A stretch of DNA of 7,506 nt from an uncultured Burkholderiaceae bacterium (GCA_937871985.1 CALMPB010000429.1:1-7506), one strand, 5' to 3'. Numbered from the stretch's first letter, positions 1-6,683 are shown. Program-made: numbers and translations. Notes: generated by a model not told the origin, from the sequence alone.

Positions 1-735
1 GCAGCGATAAACGCCGCTGGGCGCATGGCCCGGCCGGGCGTTGCCCTGGCGCGATTCGATGACGCCGTTGACCATGTAGTTCATCAGGGACGGCCCGATG
101 AACGCCAGGGTAGGTTCCATCTGCGCCAGGTCGATGAACTGGCCGCGCCCGGTGCGGCGCTGATGGCGCAACGCCGCCAGGATGGCGAAAGCCGTGTGCC
201 CCGGATTCGGGATGTGGTCGGGATAGTTAGTGCCGGTGCCGGCGGGCTCGCGGTCGGGCAGCCCGGTCATGTGCTGCAGGCCGGTCAGCGCAGCGATGGT
301 CAGTCCGTAGCCCAGGTCTTTCTTTTCCGGTCCGTCGGCGCCCTGCATGGACATCGACGCATAGACGATGCGGTCGGACAGAGACCTGGCCACGTCGTAG
401 CCCAGGCCCAGCTTGTCCATCACTCCGGGAGTGAAGTTGTTCGTGACGAGATCGGCATCCGCGATCAGGCGCTTGGCCATGTCCAGGCCGCGCGGATCCT
501 TGACGTTCAGCGTAATGCTGCGCTTGCTCGAATTGCGGTCCGCGAAATAGCCGCTCCGGTTGACCCCGGGCACGCTGTCCTTGAACGGCTTCGTCACCCG
601 CAGCGTATCCAGCCGCGCGGAGGACTCGATCTTGATCACGTCTGCGCCCAGGTCAGCCAGGATCTTTGTCGTATAGGACCCCGCGCCTATCCACGAAAAA
701 TCAATACCGCGCACGCCTGCCAATAAAGATCTCAT
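1..735 (-). CDS. CaiB/BaiF family class III CoA-transferase, catalytic-type (3' end cut by window edge)
   Basis: Only the first 245 residues are present; a full family member is about 390-410, so roughly 150 C-terminal residues lie beyond the left edge. Family III CoA-transferases move CoA between carboxylic acids in the cytoplasm through an aspartyl-CoA anhydride. Seen in the sequence: an N-terminal Rossmann-like segment with ADLGADVIKIE (27-37), NRSGYFADRNSSKRSITL (59-76), and the block YPDHIPNPGH (171-180) followed by TGRGQFIDLAQMEP (195-208). Asp173 falls where the catalytic aspartate (Asp169 of formyl-CoA transferase) is expected. The start at 735 is chosen because its ATG overlaps the upstream gene's stop as ATGA, with a purine-rich AGGGGG about 8 bases upstream. 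This implies translational coupling with the other CaiB-like gene. Family assignment is firm; the CoA donor and acceptor are unknown. Confidence 0.93.
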   Translation of the reverse strand, partial: MRSLLAGVRGIDFSWIGAGSYTTKILADLGADVIKIESSARLDTLRVTKPFKDSVPGVNRSGYFADRNSSKRSITLNVKDPRGLDMAKRLIADADLVTNNFTPGVMDKLGLGYDVARSLSDRIVYASMSMQGADGPEKKDLGYGLTIAALTGLQHMTGLPDREPAGTGTNYPDHIPNPGHTAFAILAALRHQRRTGRGQFIDLAQMEPTLAFIGPSLMNYMVNGVIESRQGNARPGHAPSGVYRC

Positions 736-1970
736 CGCACAGCCCCCTGCCGCCGCAGCGCTTCCTGCTGATCCTGGCTGTAGCCGGCCCGAGCCAGCAC
801 ATCCAGGGTGTGTTCACCGAGTTGCGGCGCACGGTTGCGCAGCGCCCACGGCGTTTCGGACAACTTGTATGGCGCGCCCGGCATGCGCAGACGGGTGCCG
901 TGCGCGTCGTCCACTTCCACGAAATAGCCGCGATGCTCGCGCTGCGGGCTCTGGCTGATATCGCGGGCATCGCAGATGGGCGCCAGAGGAATGCGGCGTT
1001 CGCGCCCCTTGGCGTGCAGCTCGGCCTTGGTCAGCGAGCGCGCGTATGGCGTGAATATGCGGCCAAACAGCTGCTTGGCCTCATCGGTCACGAGGAAGGT
1101 CTGATCCAGCCAGCGCGGTTCGCGAAACTCCTCGGCGCCAGCCACGCCCTCGGAGATCAGCCAGTCGGTCGTCACGGCCCAGAACTTATTGCTGCCCACG
1201 CCGCCCGCCATCAAATAGATATAGCCGTCCCGGCATTCGAACACCCCGGTCCCTGCCAGACGCTGCGTACCGGCATTACGCTTGCGGATGGAGCCTTCCA
1301 GGTCATAGAACTGGACGGCGTTCTCCATCCCCAGCACCACGCATTCCTGCATGGATACGTCCACGTGCTGGCCGGCATTGCACGCTTCCGCGTCGTACAC
1401 GGCCGCCATGGAGGCCACGCCCGCGAACACGTTGGCCGCGCCGACGGCCTGCTCTCCACAGGCCACCATTGGCGCTGTGTCGGGATAGCCGGCCAGATAC
1501 ATCATGCCGCCCATGCCCATGGCCGTGAGATCGGTCGCCAGCCAATGGGCGAACGGCCCGGACTGACCGAACGCCGTGATACTGGTCAGCGTGAGTAAAG
1601 GGTTGATCTTGTTCAGATCGGCAAAACCCAGGCCGCGCCGCGCCATGACGCCAGGCTGTTCGCTCTCGATGACCAGGGTTGCCTGGCTGGCCAGCTTGCG
1701 GAACACTTCCTGGCCTGCCGCGCTGTCCAGGTCGAGCGCGATGCTTTCCTTGTTGGTGTTCTGATACTGGAAGGTCAGGCTGGAATCCAGGTCATCCCTG
1801 CCGGAAACCCGGGGCGCTACGTGCCTGGTCGGCGCCCCTTCGGGCGGCTCGACCAGGATGACCCTGGCCCCAAGGTCACTAAACAACTTGCCGCAGTAGT
1901 TCCCCAGGGGGCCCGCGACGTCAAGTACGGTGATGCCCGCCAGCGCGGCGGCATTTGGCGTCGATGTCAT
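732..1970 (-). CDS. CaiB/BaiF family CoA-transferase-like protein, probable non-catalytic or atypical subunit
   Basis: This 412-residue protein has the usual family length. Seen: an N-terminal fold block with LFSDLGARVILVEPP (29-43), NTNKESIALDLDS (71-83), FGQSGP (134-139), NAGQHVDVSMQE (198-209), and a C-terminal domain with RRIPLAPICDARDI (325-338) and the terminal LGEHTLDVL (384-392). It is clearly the same family as the downstream gene. By eye alignment to that neighbour, the catalytic Asp position falls on alanine within CGEQAVGAANVFAG (171-184). Only Glu173 or Gln174 lies nearby, so it may be inactive alone or use an altered nucleophile. The ATGA overlap with the next CoA-transferase and a 45-base gap to the upstream Bug gene indicate one operon. 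A heteromeric partnership with the downstream protein is inferred. The upstream purine signal is weak (CTGGAC), so the start is likely but less certain. Confidence 0.9.
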   Translation of the reverse strand: MTSTPNAAALAGITVLDVAGPLGNYCGKLFSDLGARVILVEPPEGAPTRHVAPRVSGRDDLDSSLTFQYQNTNKESIALDLDSAAGQEVFRKLASQATLVIESEQPGVMARRGLGFADLNKINPLLTLTSITAFGQSGPFAHWLATDLTAMGMGGMMYLAGYPDTAPMVACGEQAVGAANVFAGVASMAAVYDAEACNAGQHVDVSMQECVVLGMENAVQFYDLEGSIRKRNAGTQRLAGTGVFECRDGYIYLMAGGVGSNKFWAVTTDWLISEGVAGAEEFREPRWLDQTFLVTDEAKQLFGRIFTPYARSLTKAELHAKGRERRIPLAPICDARDISQSPQREHRGYFVEVDDAHGTRLRMPGAPYKLSETPWALRNRAPQLGEHTLDVLARAGYSQDQQEALRRQGAVR

Positions 1971-2015
1971 GTATGTGTCCAGCGTTGCTGAGATCGTTTC
2001 CTGGCGCAGGCAGCG

Positions 2016-2999
2016 TTATTGCACGTGGTAGACGCCTGCCTTCTTGGCAACGTCCGCCCACTTCTGCAGGTTCTGCTCGATGTTCTTGCGTTGCTCTTTC
2101 GGCGTGCTTGCAACCACCTCGTAGCCCAGGCCTTCCAGCTGTTCCTGGCGCTTTCTCAGCGAACGTATGATGGCTGCACTGAGCTTTTCCACGATCTTCG
2201 GATCGACATTGGCCGGCATGTTGAAGCCGTACCAGGTGTCGGAGTCATAGCCCTTCAGGCCGATTTCGTCGAGCGTCGGGATGTCCGGAAACTGCTTGTT
2301 GCGCTTGGGGCTGCCGATAGCCAGAATGCGGATCTTGCCGGCGGCCACCAGTTCCTTGGCCGAGGCGGATTGCACAAACATCATGCTGGTCTGTCCGCCC
2401 AGCAGATCCGTCATTGCTGGTTCGCCGCCGCGATACGGAACGTGGAGAACTTTCACGTCCGCCATGCTCTTGAACAGTTCGCCAGCCATGTGCTGGGAGC
2501 TGCCCAAGCCGGCGGAGCCGTAGCTCAGTCCTTCCGGATTCGCCTTGGCGTAGGCGATGAGTTCTTGGGCCGACTTGAATTGGGAATCCGTGCGCACCAC
2601 CAGAACGATGGGCGCGTTTACCGCGATCGACAGCGGCGTGAAGTCCTTCATCGAGTCATAGTTCAGCTTCTTGTACACGGCGGGGTTCACGGCCATGATT
2701 CCGTCGGTCGTAAAGCCGAACGTGTAGCCATCCGGCGCCTGGCGGCGGATGAAGTCCGCGGCGATCGTTCCGCCCGCGCCGGGACGGTTCTCCACGATCA
2801 CCGGCTTCTTGAACTCCGCGCCGAGATCCTGCCCCACCATGCGGGCCAAGGCGTCCGTGCTGGCGCCAGCGACGTACGGCACGATCAGTTTGACGGGGTC
2901 CGTCGGGTAGGCGTCGATATCGGCCGCCCCCGCCTGGGCGACGAGCGCCAGGCCAACCGCGCCGAACAGAACCTGGATCCGCTGCTTCATGGAAAACAT
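2016..2999 (-). CDS. Bug/TctC-family periplasmic tricarboxylate-type solute-binding protein (first of two)
   Basis: This 327-residue protein is normal in length for Bug-family binding proteins, which bind carboxylates in the periplasm. Seen: a positively charged start, a hydrophobic core (about 10-21) and an AGA|A signal-peptidase-like site near residue 25. The mature family blocks then follow in order: YPTDPVKLIVPYVAGASTDALAR (31-53), NRPGAGGTIAAD (71-82), APDGYT (88-93), LSYGSAGLGSSQHMAGELF (158-176), HVPYRGGEPAMTDLLGGQ (186-203), and IPTLDEIG (240-247). No lipobox is seen. An AGGAG six bases upstream selects the ATG at 2999. The open frame reaches to 3062, but those upstream starts lack a ribosome site. 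It is the first gene of an operon with two CaiB-like genes, suggesting it delivers the acid those enzymes handle. No TctA/TctB membrane genes are nearby, so its transport partner is encoded elsewhere or it acts in sensing. Ligand unknown. Confidence 0.94.
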   Translation of the reverse strand: MFSMKQRIQVLFGAVGLALVAQAGAADIDAYPTDPVKLIVPYVAGASTDALARMVGQDLGAEFKKPVIVENRPGAGGTIAADFIRRQAPDGYTFGFTTDGIMAVNPAVYKKLNYDSMKDFTPLSIAVNAPIVLVVRTDSQFKSAQELIAYAKANPEGLSYGSAGLGSSQHMAGELFKSMADVKVLHVPYRGGEPAMTDLLGGQTSMMFVQSASAKELVAAGKIRILAIGSPKRNKQFPDIPTLDEIGLKGYDSDTWYGFNMPANVDPKIVEKLSAAIIRSLRKRQEQLEGLGYEVVASTPKEQRKNIEQNLQKWADVAKKAGVYHVQ

Positions 3000-3004
3000 C
3001 GTTG

Positions 3005-3011
3005 TCTCCTG
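3005..3011 (-). promoter_or_regulatory. Shine-Dalgarno site deciding the start of the first Bug gene
   Basis: The minus strand reads CAGGAGA here. Its AGGAG core (3006-3010) ends six bases before the ATG at 2999. The longer open frame starting at 3062 has no comparable site and would put extra residues in front of a good signal peptide, so the internal ATG is preferred. The ATG three codons later (MKQR) is spaced less well. Confidence 0.75.
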
Positions 3012-3033
3012 TTTTCTTGTTGAACTCATAAAT

Positions 3034-3054
3034 CGAATGCGTTTCGCAATTGCG
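3034..3054. promoter_or_regulatory. Candidate operator: nested inverted repeats with a perfect 10-bp palindrome
   Basis: CGCAATTGCG (3045-3054) is a perfect palindrome. Just beside it, CGAA (3034-3037) and TTCG (3043-3046) form an inverted repeat with a five-base spacer, and TGCG (3038-3041) pairs with CGCA (3045-3048). The cluster lies about 35-55 bases upstream of the Bug start codon, a usual place for a transcription factor site. The functional role is inferred and no regulator family can be assigned from the motif alone. Confidence 0.4.
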
Positions 3055-3287
3055 CGCCCCACACGAGCGGCGAAGCGTCCAGATATTAGGGAGACACGCA
3101 GCTTCAGGCAACGCCAGACCGACCACTATATGAACTACTTTTTAGCTCATCGGCGAAGCCCTCTGGGAAAGACCTCGGAATTAATCTCACAATGTAGACC
3201 AATTGAGGCGCCAGGCGGTGGACGGCAGGCACACCCTCGCGCAGAATCGTCGGACTCACGATAAGAACCTTCTCCACGGAAAGAGAC

Positions 3288-4307
3288 ATGACCAAGCTAG
3301 CCGCCGCCCGCAACCTCCATGTGCTGGTTTCGCCGCATATCAAAGAGACGGGTGGCGAGGCCATCGCCGGACTCGCTGACAAACTTGGCGTTGAGGTCAC
3401 GCTGATCGCGGCCACGCCCGAACTCACGGAACAGGCGCTGGCCGGCATAGATGCCGCCTTTTTCAGCCGCGACATCCATTCCCTGCCGGGACGCCCGCCC
3501 TCCAACGACGCAACGCGTCTGTTCTTCCGCATGCTCGATGCCTGCACCGGGCTGCAATGGCTGCATATTTTTTCCGCCGGTTCGGACAGGCCGAAGTACA
3601 AGGAATTCCAGGCCCGCGGCGTCTCGGTTACCACCAGCCCGGATGCCAGCGGCCATGCCGTCGCCACCAGCGCCCTGGCCGGCATCCTGGCGCTGAACAA
3701 GCAGCTCCCGTGGCACTACGCCAACCAGCTGGCACACGCATGGCGCGCCGTGCCCGATGAACGCTGCCCGCTTCCGCTCGACCGCCAGACCGCCGTGCTC
3801 ATCGGCACGGGGCACATCGGCGCCGCGTTGGCCACATACCTGCAAGCCCTCGAACTGCGCACCATCGGCATCAACCGCAGCGGCAAGGCGGTCCCGGGTT
3901 TCGATGAAACCCTGCCGCAGTCCGCGCTCGACAGCGTTATCGGCAAGGCCGACTGGCTGGTCATCTGCTGCCCGCTGACCGACGAAACGCTCAACCTCGT
4001 CAACGCGGACAGGCTCGCCGCCCTGCCTCCGACGGCGCATCTGATCAATGTCGGGCGAGGCGGTATCGTCGATGAACAGGCCCTGCTCCAGGCCCTGCGC
4101 GACAAGCGGATCGCCGGCGCCTGTCTGGATGTATTCGAGCGCGAACCTCTGGCGCCCGAGAGCGGCTTCTGGGAATTGGACAACGTCATCGTCACGCCGC
4201 ATTCCGCAGCCCGCATTGCCGACTTCGACGAACGGGCCTTCGCCTGCTTTCTCGACAACCTGCAGCGCTGGCTGAGCAAGCAGACACTGCGCAACGTCGC
4301 GGCATGA
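3288..4307 (+). CDS. D-isomer-specific 2-hydroxyacid dehydrogenase (NADP-preferring type likely)
   Basis: This 339-residue cytoplasmic oxidoreductase interconverts a 2-keto acid and a D-2-hydroxyacid, as in glyoxylate/hydroxypyruvate reductases. Seen: substrate-domain segment WLHIFSAGSD (91-100), the nucleotide-binding loop GTGHIG (173-178), VGRGGIVDE (255-263) with catalytic Arg257, DVFEREPL (281-288) with Glu286, and TPHSA (303-307) with catalytic His305. The Arg-Glu-His set is complete. After the second beta strand the sequence reads GINRSG (194-199), with arginine and serine rather than the acidic residue typical of NAD users. That points to NADP(H). GGAAAGAG just upstream supports the ATG at 3288. 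The gene is divergent from the Bug/CoA-transferase operon and convergent with the second Bug gene, so it has its own promoter. The exact substrate is not recognisable. Confidence 0.93.
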   Translation: MTKLAAARNLHVLVSPHIKETGGEAIAGLADKLGVEVTLIAATPELTEQALAGIDAAFFSRDIHSLPGRPPSNDATRLFFRMLDACTGLQWLHIFSAGSDRPKYKEFQARGVSVTTSPDASGHAVATSALAGILALNKQLPWHYANQLAHAWRAVPDERCPLPLDRQTAVLIGTGHIGAALATYLQALELRTIGINRSGKAVPGFDETLPQSALDSVIGKADWLVICCPLTDETLNLVNADRLAALPPTAHLINVGRGGIVDEQALLQALRDKRIAGACLDVFEREPLAPESGFWELDNVIVTPHSAARIADFDERAFACFLDNLQRWLSKQTLRNVAA

Positions 4308-4310
4308 AAA

Positions 4311-4340
4311 CGGCCTCCCGGTTTCAATGCCGGGAAGCCG
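4311..4340 (-). terminator. Stem-loop with T-run, second of two tandem terminator candidates
   Basis: CGGCCTCCCGG (4311-4321) pairs with CCGGGAAGCCG (4330-4340) across an eight-base loop, with one C/A mismatch. On the minus strand the stem is followed by TTTT (bases 4310-4307), so it fits as a backup terminator for the operon ending at 4369. On the plus strand it begins three bases after the dehydrogenase stop codon but is followed by AAAATT, so it would be a poorer intrinsic terminator there. It may still protect that mRNA's 3' end. Confidence 0.6.
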
Positions 4341-4346
4341 AAAATT

Positions 4347-4364
4347 CCGAGCGCAGAAGCTCGG
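4347..4364 (-). terminator. Short perfect stem-loop with T-run, first of two tandem terminator candidates
   Basis: CCGAGC (4347-4352) and GCTCGG (4359-4364) form a perfect six-base-pair stem with a six-base loop. On the minus strand the stem starts four bases after the Bug stop codon and is followed by AATTTT (4346-4341), the pattern of an intrinsic terminator. The stem is short, which may be why a second hairpin follows directly. Confidence 0.6.
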
Positions 4365-4368
4365 CCTA

Positions 4369-5379
4369 TCAGTTATCCAGAGTGATGTTCTTGGCCTTGA
4401 TGACCTCGGACCACATCTTGCGGTCCGACTGGATCAGGGCCGCATAGTTCTCTGGACTGCTCTTGTCGGGCAGCACGAATCCCAGATCGCCGAAGGTCTG
4501 GCGCAAAGGCGCAGCGCTCAGGGCCTTGTTCATGGCCGACGCCAACGTGGAGATCCGCTCGGGCGGCGTCGCTGCCGGCGCCATAAGGCCGTAGCGCACC
4601 GTCACGACGAAGTTCGGATACCCCAGCTCCGCGAAAGTCGGGACGTCCGGCAGCAGGGGCAGCCTTTCCTTCGAGGCCACGGCCAGGGCCCGGACATTGC
4701 CCGCCTTGATCTGCGGGAGCGCGGAACCGACCACCCCGAACAGCGCCTGCACTTCCTTTGCCACCAGGGCCTGCATGGCCGGCGCGCCCCCCTTGTAGGG
4801 GACGTGGGTCATCTGTATGCCGGCCATCTGGCTGAACAGTTCTCCCGAGAGATGGAAAGTGCCGCCCGTACCCGTGGAAGAGAAGTTCAACTGGCCGGGA
4901 TGCGACTTCGCGTAGGCCACGAACTCCTGCAGGGTCTGCACGGGCAGCGATGCATTGACCAGCATCACCAGGGGCAGGTCGCTCACCAGCCCGATAGGTG
5001 TCAAGTCTTTGTCGGGGTTATAGGAAAGCTTCTTGTACAGCAGGGGATTCAGCACCGCCGTGGAATCCGATGCCAGCATGATCGAGTAGCCGTCGCCCTT
5101 GGAGCGCGAGATGTGCAGCGCGGCGATGATGCCGTTGCCTCCCGTCTTGTTTTCCACCACGACCGGCACTCCTAGCTCGCGCCCCATGCGCTCGCCCACG
5201 GCGCGCGCGATCAGATCCGTGGTTGCGCCCGGCTCATAGGGCACCACCAGGCTGATGGGACGGCCGGGAAACGACTGCGCCGCCGCCGACGCCGCGTAAC
5301 CGCAGCCGAGCGCCACCGCGACGATGCCGGTCAGTTGCCCGACCGCCTTCCACTGCCAGGACCGCTTGTTCTTCTGCAT
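4369..5379 (-). CDS. Bug/TctC-family periplasmic tricarboxylate-type solute-binding protein (second)
   Basis: This 336-residue protein has a basic N-terminus (KNKR), a hydrophobic segment (about 12-30) and an AAA|Q signal-peptidase-like site near residue 34, indicating export to the periplasm. Family blocks in order are FPGRPISLVVPYEPGATTD (37-55), NKTGGNGIIAA (77-87), LNFSSTGTGGTFHLSGELF (164-182), HVPYKGGAPAMQAL (192-205), and DVPTFAELG (245-253). The family's common PDGYT is SKGDGYS here (93-99). Cys26 follows ALG but the region is not a canonical lipobox. GGAGGAG eight bases upstream selects the ATG at 5379 over an in-frame start at 5412. It is the last gene of the operon after the acyl-CoA dehydrogenase, with tandem stem-loops behind it. 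It differs clearly from the other Bug protein in the window, so it is not a recent duplicate. Ligand unknown. Confidence 0.94.
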   Translation of the reverse strand: MQKNKRSWQWKAVGQLTGIVAVALGCGYAASAAAQSFPGRPISLVVPYEPGATTDLIARAVGERMGRELGVPVVVENKTGGNGIIAALHISRSKGDGYSIMLASDSTAVLNPLLYKKLSYNPDKDLTPIGLVSDLPLVMLVNASLPVQTLQEFVAYAKSHPGQLNFSSTGTGGTFHLSGELFSQMAGIQMTHVPYKGGAPAMQALVAKEVQALFGVVGSALPQIKAGNVRALAVASKERLPLLPDVPTFAELGYPNFVVTVRYGLMAPAATPPERISTLASAMNKALSAAPLRQTFGDLGFVLPDKSSPENYAALIQSDRKMWSEVIKAKNITLDN

Positions 5380-5387
5380 TTTTTTGT

Positions 5388-5394
5388 CTCCTCC
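5388..5394 (-). promoter_or_regulatory. Strong Shine-Dalgarno site deciding the start of the second Bug gene
   Basis: The minus strand reads GGAGGAG, near-perfect complementarity to the 16S rRNA tail, eight bases before the ATG at 5379 with an A-rich spacer. This favours that ATG over the in-frame start at 5412, which lies inside a stem-loop. It also suggests high translation of the binding protein. Confidence 0.8.
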
Positions 5395-5401
5395 AAAGCA
5401 T

Positions 5402-5429
5402 GGCCGCCGCATGCGTCCGATGCGGGGCC
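5402..5429 (-). other. Intercistronic GC-rich stem-loop between acyl-CoA dehydrogenase and Bug genes
   Basis: GGCCGCCGCAT (5402-5412) pairs with ATGCGGGGCC (5420-5429) across a seven-base loop, with one bulged base; ten base pairs, nearly all G-C. No T-run follows it on the minus strand, so it is unlikely to be a full terminator. It lies seven bases upstream of the Bug gene's ribosome site. A role in mRNA protection, or in separate expression of the binding protein, is inferred. Confidence 0.5.
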
Positions 5430-5457
5430 ACTCAAAACCCAGGGGTAGCCAGCCGAT

Positions 5458-6645
5458 TTATTGTTGTGGCAGGCCGTTGCGCAGCAGGTCGCGCGCGATC
5501 ACCCAGCGATGAACCTCGCTCGGCCCTTCGACGATGCGCAGCACCCGGCACATGCGGGCGATGTATTCCAGCGGCAGTTCCTTCGACAGACCCATTCCGC
5601 CGAAAAGCTGGATGGCCCGGTCAACGACGCGCTGGATCAGCTCGGTCGCCTGCACCTTGACCATGGAACCGTCACGCCGGAAATCCGCCACGCCCTGGTC
5701 GATCTTCCAGGCCAGGCGATGAATCGTCAGGCGCACCATCTCGATTTCCTGATAGCTGTCGGCGATCCACCACTGAATCGCCTGCTTATCCGCCAGGGGA
5801 GAACCGAAGGTCTGGCGCGTGTTGGCCTGCTCGATCATCATTTCCAGGCATCGGCTGGCCAATCCCACGCAGCGCGAAGCGATGTCCAGGCGGCGTATGC
5901 CCAGCCGGTTGGTGAGCGGCACGAATACATTGCCCACGTCGCCCAGCACCTGGCTGTCTTCCAGCTCGACCTCGTCGAAGAACACCTGGTAAGGGTGGAA
6001 CTCGCCAATCATGGGATACGAAGTCGGAATGGTGACACCGGGCGTCCCCTTGTCAACCAGGAAGGCCGTCATGCCGCCCCGGGACTTCAGCTTGGGATCC
6101 GTCACGGCCACGACGATCATGAAGTCGGCCTCGCGGGCGCGGCTGATCCACATCTTGGCGCCGTTCAGCACCCATTTTCCGTTCTTGCGCTCGGCCCGCA
6201 TCTTGATGTTGGCCGCGTCGGAACCCGCGCCCTCTTCCGACAGCGCGATGCAACTCTTCTTGGCGCCGCTGGCGTAGGGCAACAGGTACTTGTCGATCTG
6301 CGGCCCCTTGCACAAGGCCTTCAGCAGATGGAGATTCGGGCTGTCAGGCGGCGGCACGAACGGCACGATCGAATTCTTCAGCTGCTCGATCACCACGCAC
6401 TTCGCCAGCATGCCGAATTCCTGGCCGCCGAATTCCTCGGGCACGTCGATGCCCCACAGCCCCACCTCGCGCGCCTTCTGCTGCAGCACCTTCTCCAGCT
6501 CGGGGGGAATCAGCGCATCGTCTCCCATACCGCGCTCGGCCTCGCGCCGGGTGATCAGGGGTTCGTGCGGAATCAGTTCGCGCTGCGTGAAGTTCCGCAC
6601 CGTGTCCTGAATCATCCTGGTGGTTTCAGGCAAAGTGAAATCCAT
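5458..6645 (-). CDS. Acyl-CoA dehydrogenase family protein (FAD-dependent)
   Basis: This 395-residue protein has the standard length for a cytoplasmic flavoenzyme that oxidises an acyl-CoA to the 2,3-enoyl-CoA and passes electrons to electron-transfer flavoprotein. Seen: the N-terminal helical domain (about 1-130); family signature 1 at IALSEEGAGSDAAN (133-146), with Asn at the last position where small residues are usual; NGAKMWIS (161-168); the FAD-contact segment RQTFGSPLADKQAIQ (277-291); and family signature 2 around QLFGGMGLSKELPLEYIAR (346-364). Glu373 in VEGPSEVHR (372-380) is at the position of the catalytic base of medium-chain enzymes. The GPSEVHR ending resembles the ACAD10/11-like branch more than classical short-chain enzymes. 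AGGAG five bases upstream selects the ATG at 6645. The open frame continues much further upstream, but that part overlaps the PrpD-like gene and is not coding. It lies 38 bases after that gene, probably in one operon. Confidence 0.94.
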   Translation of the reverse strand: MDFTLPETTRMIQDTVRNFTQRELIPHEPLITRREAERGMGDDALIPPELEKVLQQKAREVGLWGIDVPEEFGGQEFGMLAKCVVIEQLKNSIVPFVPPPDSPNLHLLKALCKGPQIDKYLLPYASGAKKSCIALSEEGAGSDAANIKMRAERKNGKWVLNGAKMWISRAREADFMIVVAVTDPKLKSRGGMTAFLVDKGTPGVTIPTSYPMIGEFHPYQVFFDEVELEDSQVLGDVGNVFVPLTNRLGIRRLDIASRCVGLASRCLEMMIEQANTRQTFGSPLADKQAIQWWIADSYQEIEMVRLTIHRLAWKIDQGVADFRRDGSMVKVQATELIQRVVDRAIQLFGGMGLSKELPLEYIARMCRVLRIVEGPSEVHRWVIARDLLRNGLPQQ

Positions 6646-6650
6646 GTCTG

Positions 6651-6655
6651 CTCCT
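6651..6655 (-). promoter_or_regulatory. Ribosome binding site deciding the start of the acyl-CoA dehydrogenase gene
   Basis: The minus strand reads AAGGAGCAGAC before the ATG, with AGGAG five bases upstream of the start. A second purine-rich GGAAGGAG lies a few bases further up. This matters because the open frame extends some 190 codons further upstream into the preceding gene; the ribosome site and the family N-terminus (MDFTLPE) both fix the start at 6645. Confidence 0.75.
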
Positions 6656-6683
6656 TGCTCCTTCCTGGTTTGATTTTTTGTTG

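Larger units (their letters stand above)
3000..3287. promoter_or_regulatory. Divergent intergenic control region between a Bug gene and a 2-hydroxyacid dehydrogenase gene
   Basis: This 288-base gap separates two genes transcribed away from each other, so it must hold promoters for both. It is more AT-rich than the flanking genes in two patches, about 3001-3050 and 3120-3205. No convincing gene is present. On the minus strand TATAGT (3125-3130) is a good -10-like hexamer, but no good -35 lies at the right distance. No strong sigma70 pair was found for the plus strand. A palindrome near the Bug gene is listed separately. No regulator gene is visible in the window, so the controlling protein is unknown. 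Confidence 0.6.

Noticed and set aside
2019..3023. Plus-strand open frame of 334 codons antisense to the first Bug gene
   Set aside because: It mirrors almost exactly the extent of the Bug coding region, has no family motif, and has no suitable ribosome site; it is a composition shadow.
3000..3062. Upstream start for the first Bug gene, adding 21 residues
   Set aside because: AGGAG six bases before the ATG at 2999 and the signal peptide position favour the shorter form.
3180..3205. LysR-type T-N11-A box in the divergent intergenic region
   Set aside because: The ACA-A-TGT core with flanking TCT/AGA is imperfect, and the T and A spacing does not fit T-N11-A.
4327..5175. Plus-strand open frame of 282 codons antisense to the second Bug gene
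   Set aside because: No domain is recognisable; the minus strand encodes a full Bug protein with signal peptide, and the putative start lies inside the terminator stem-loop.
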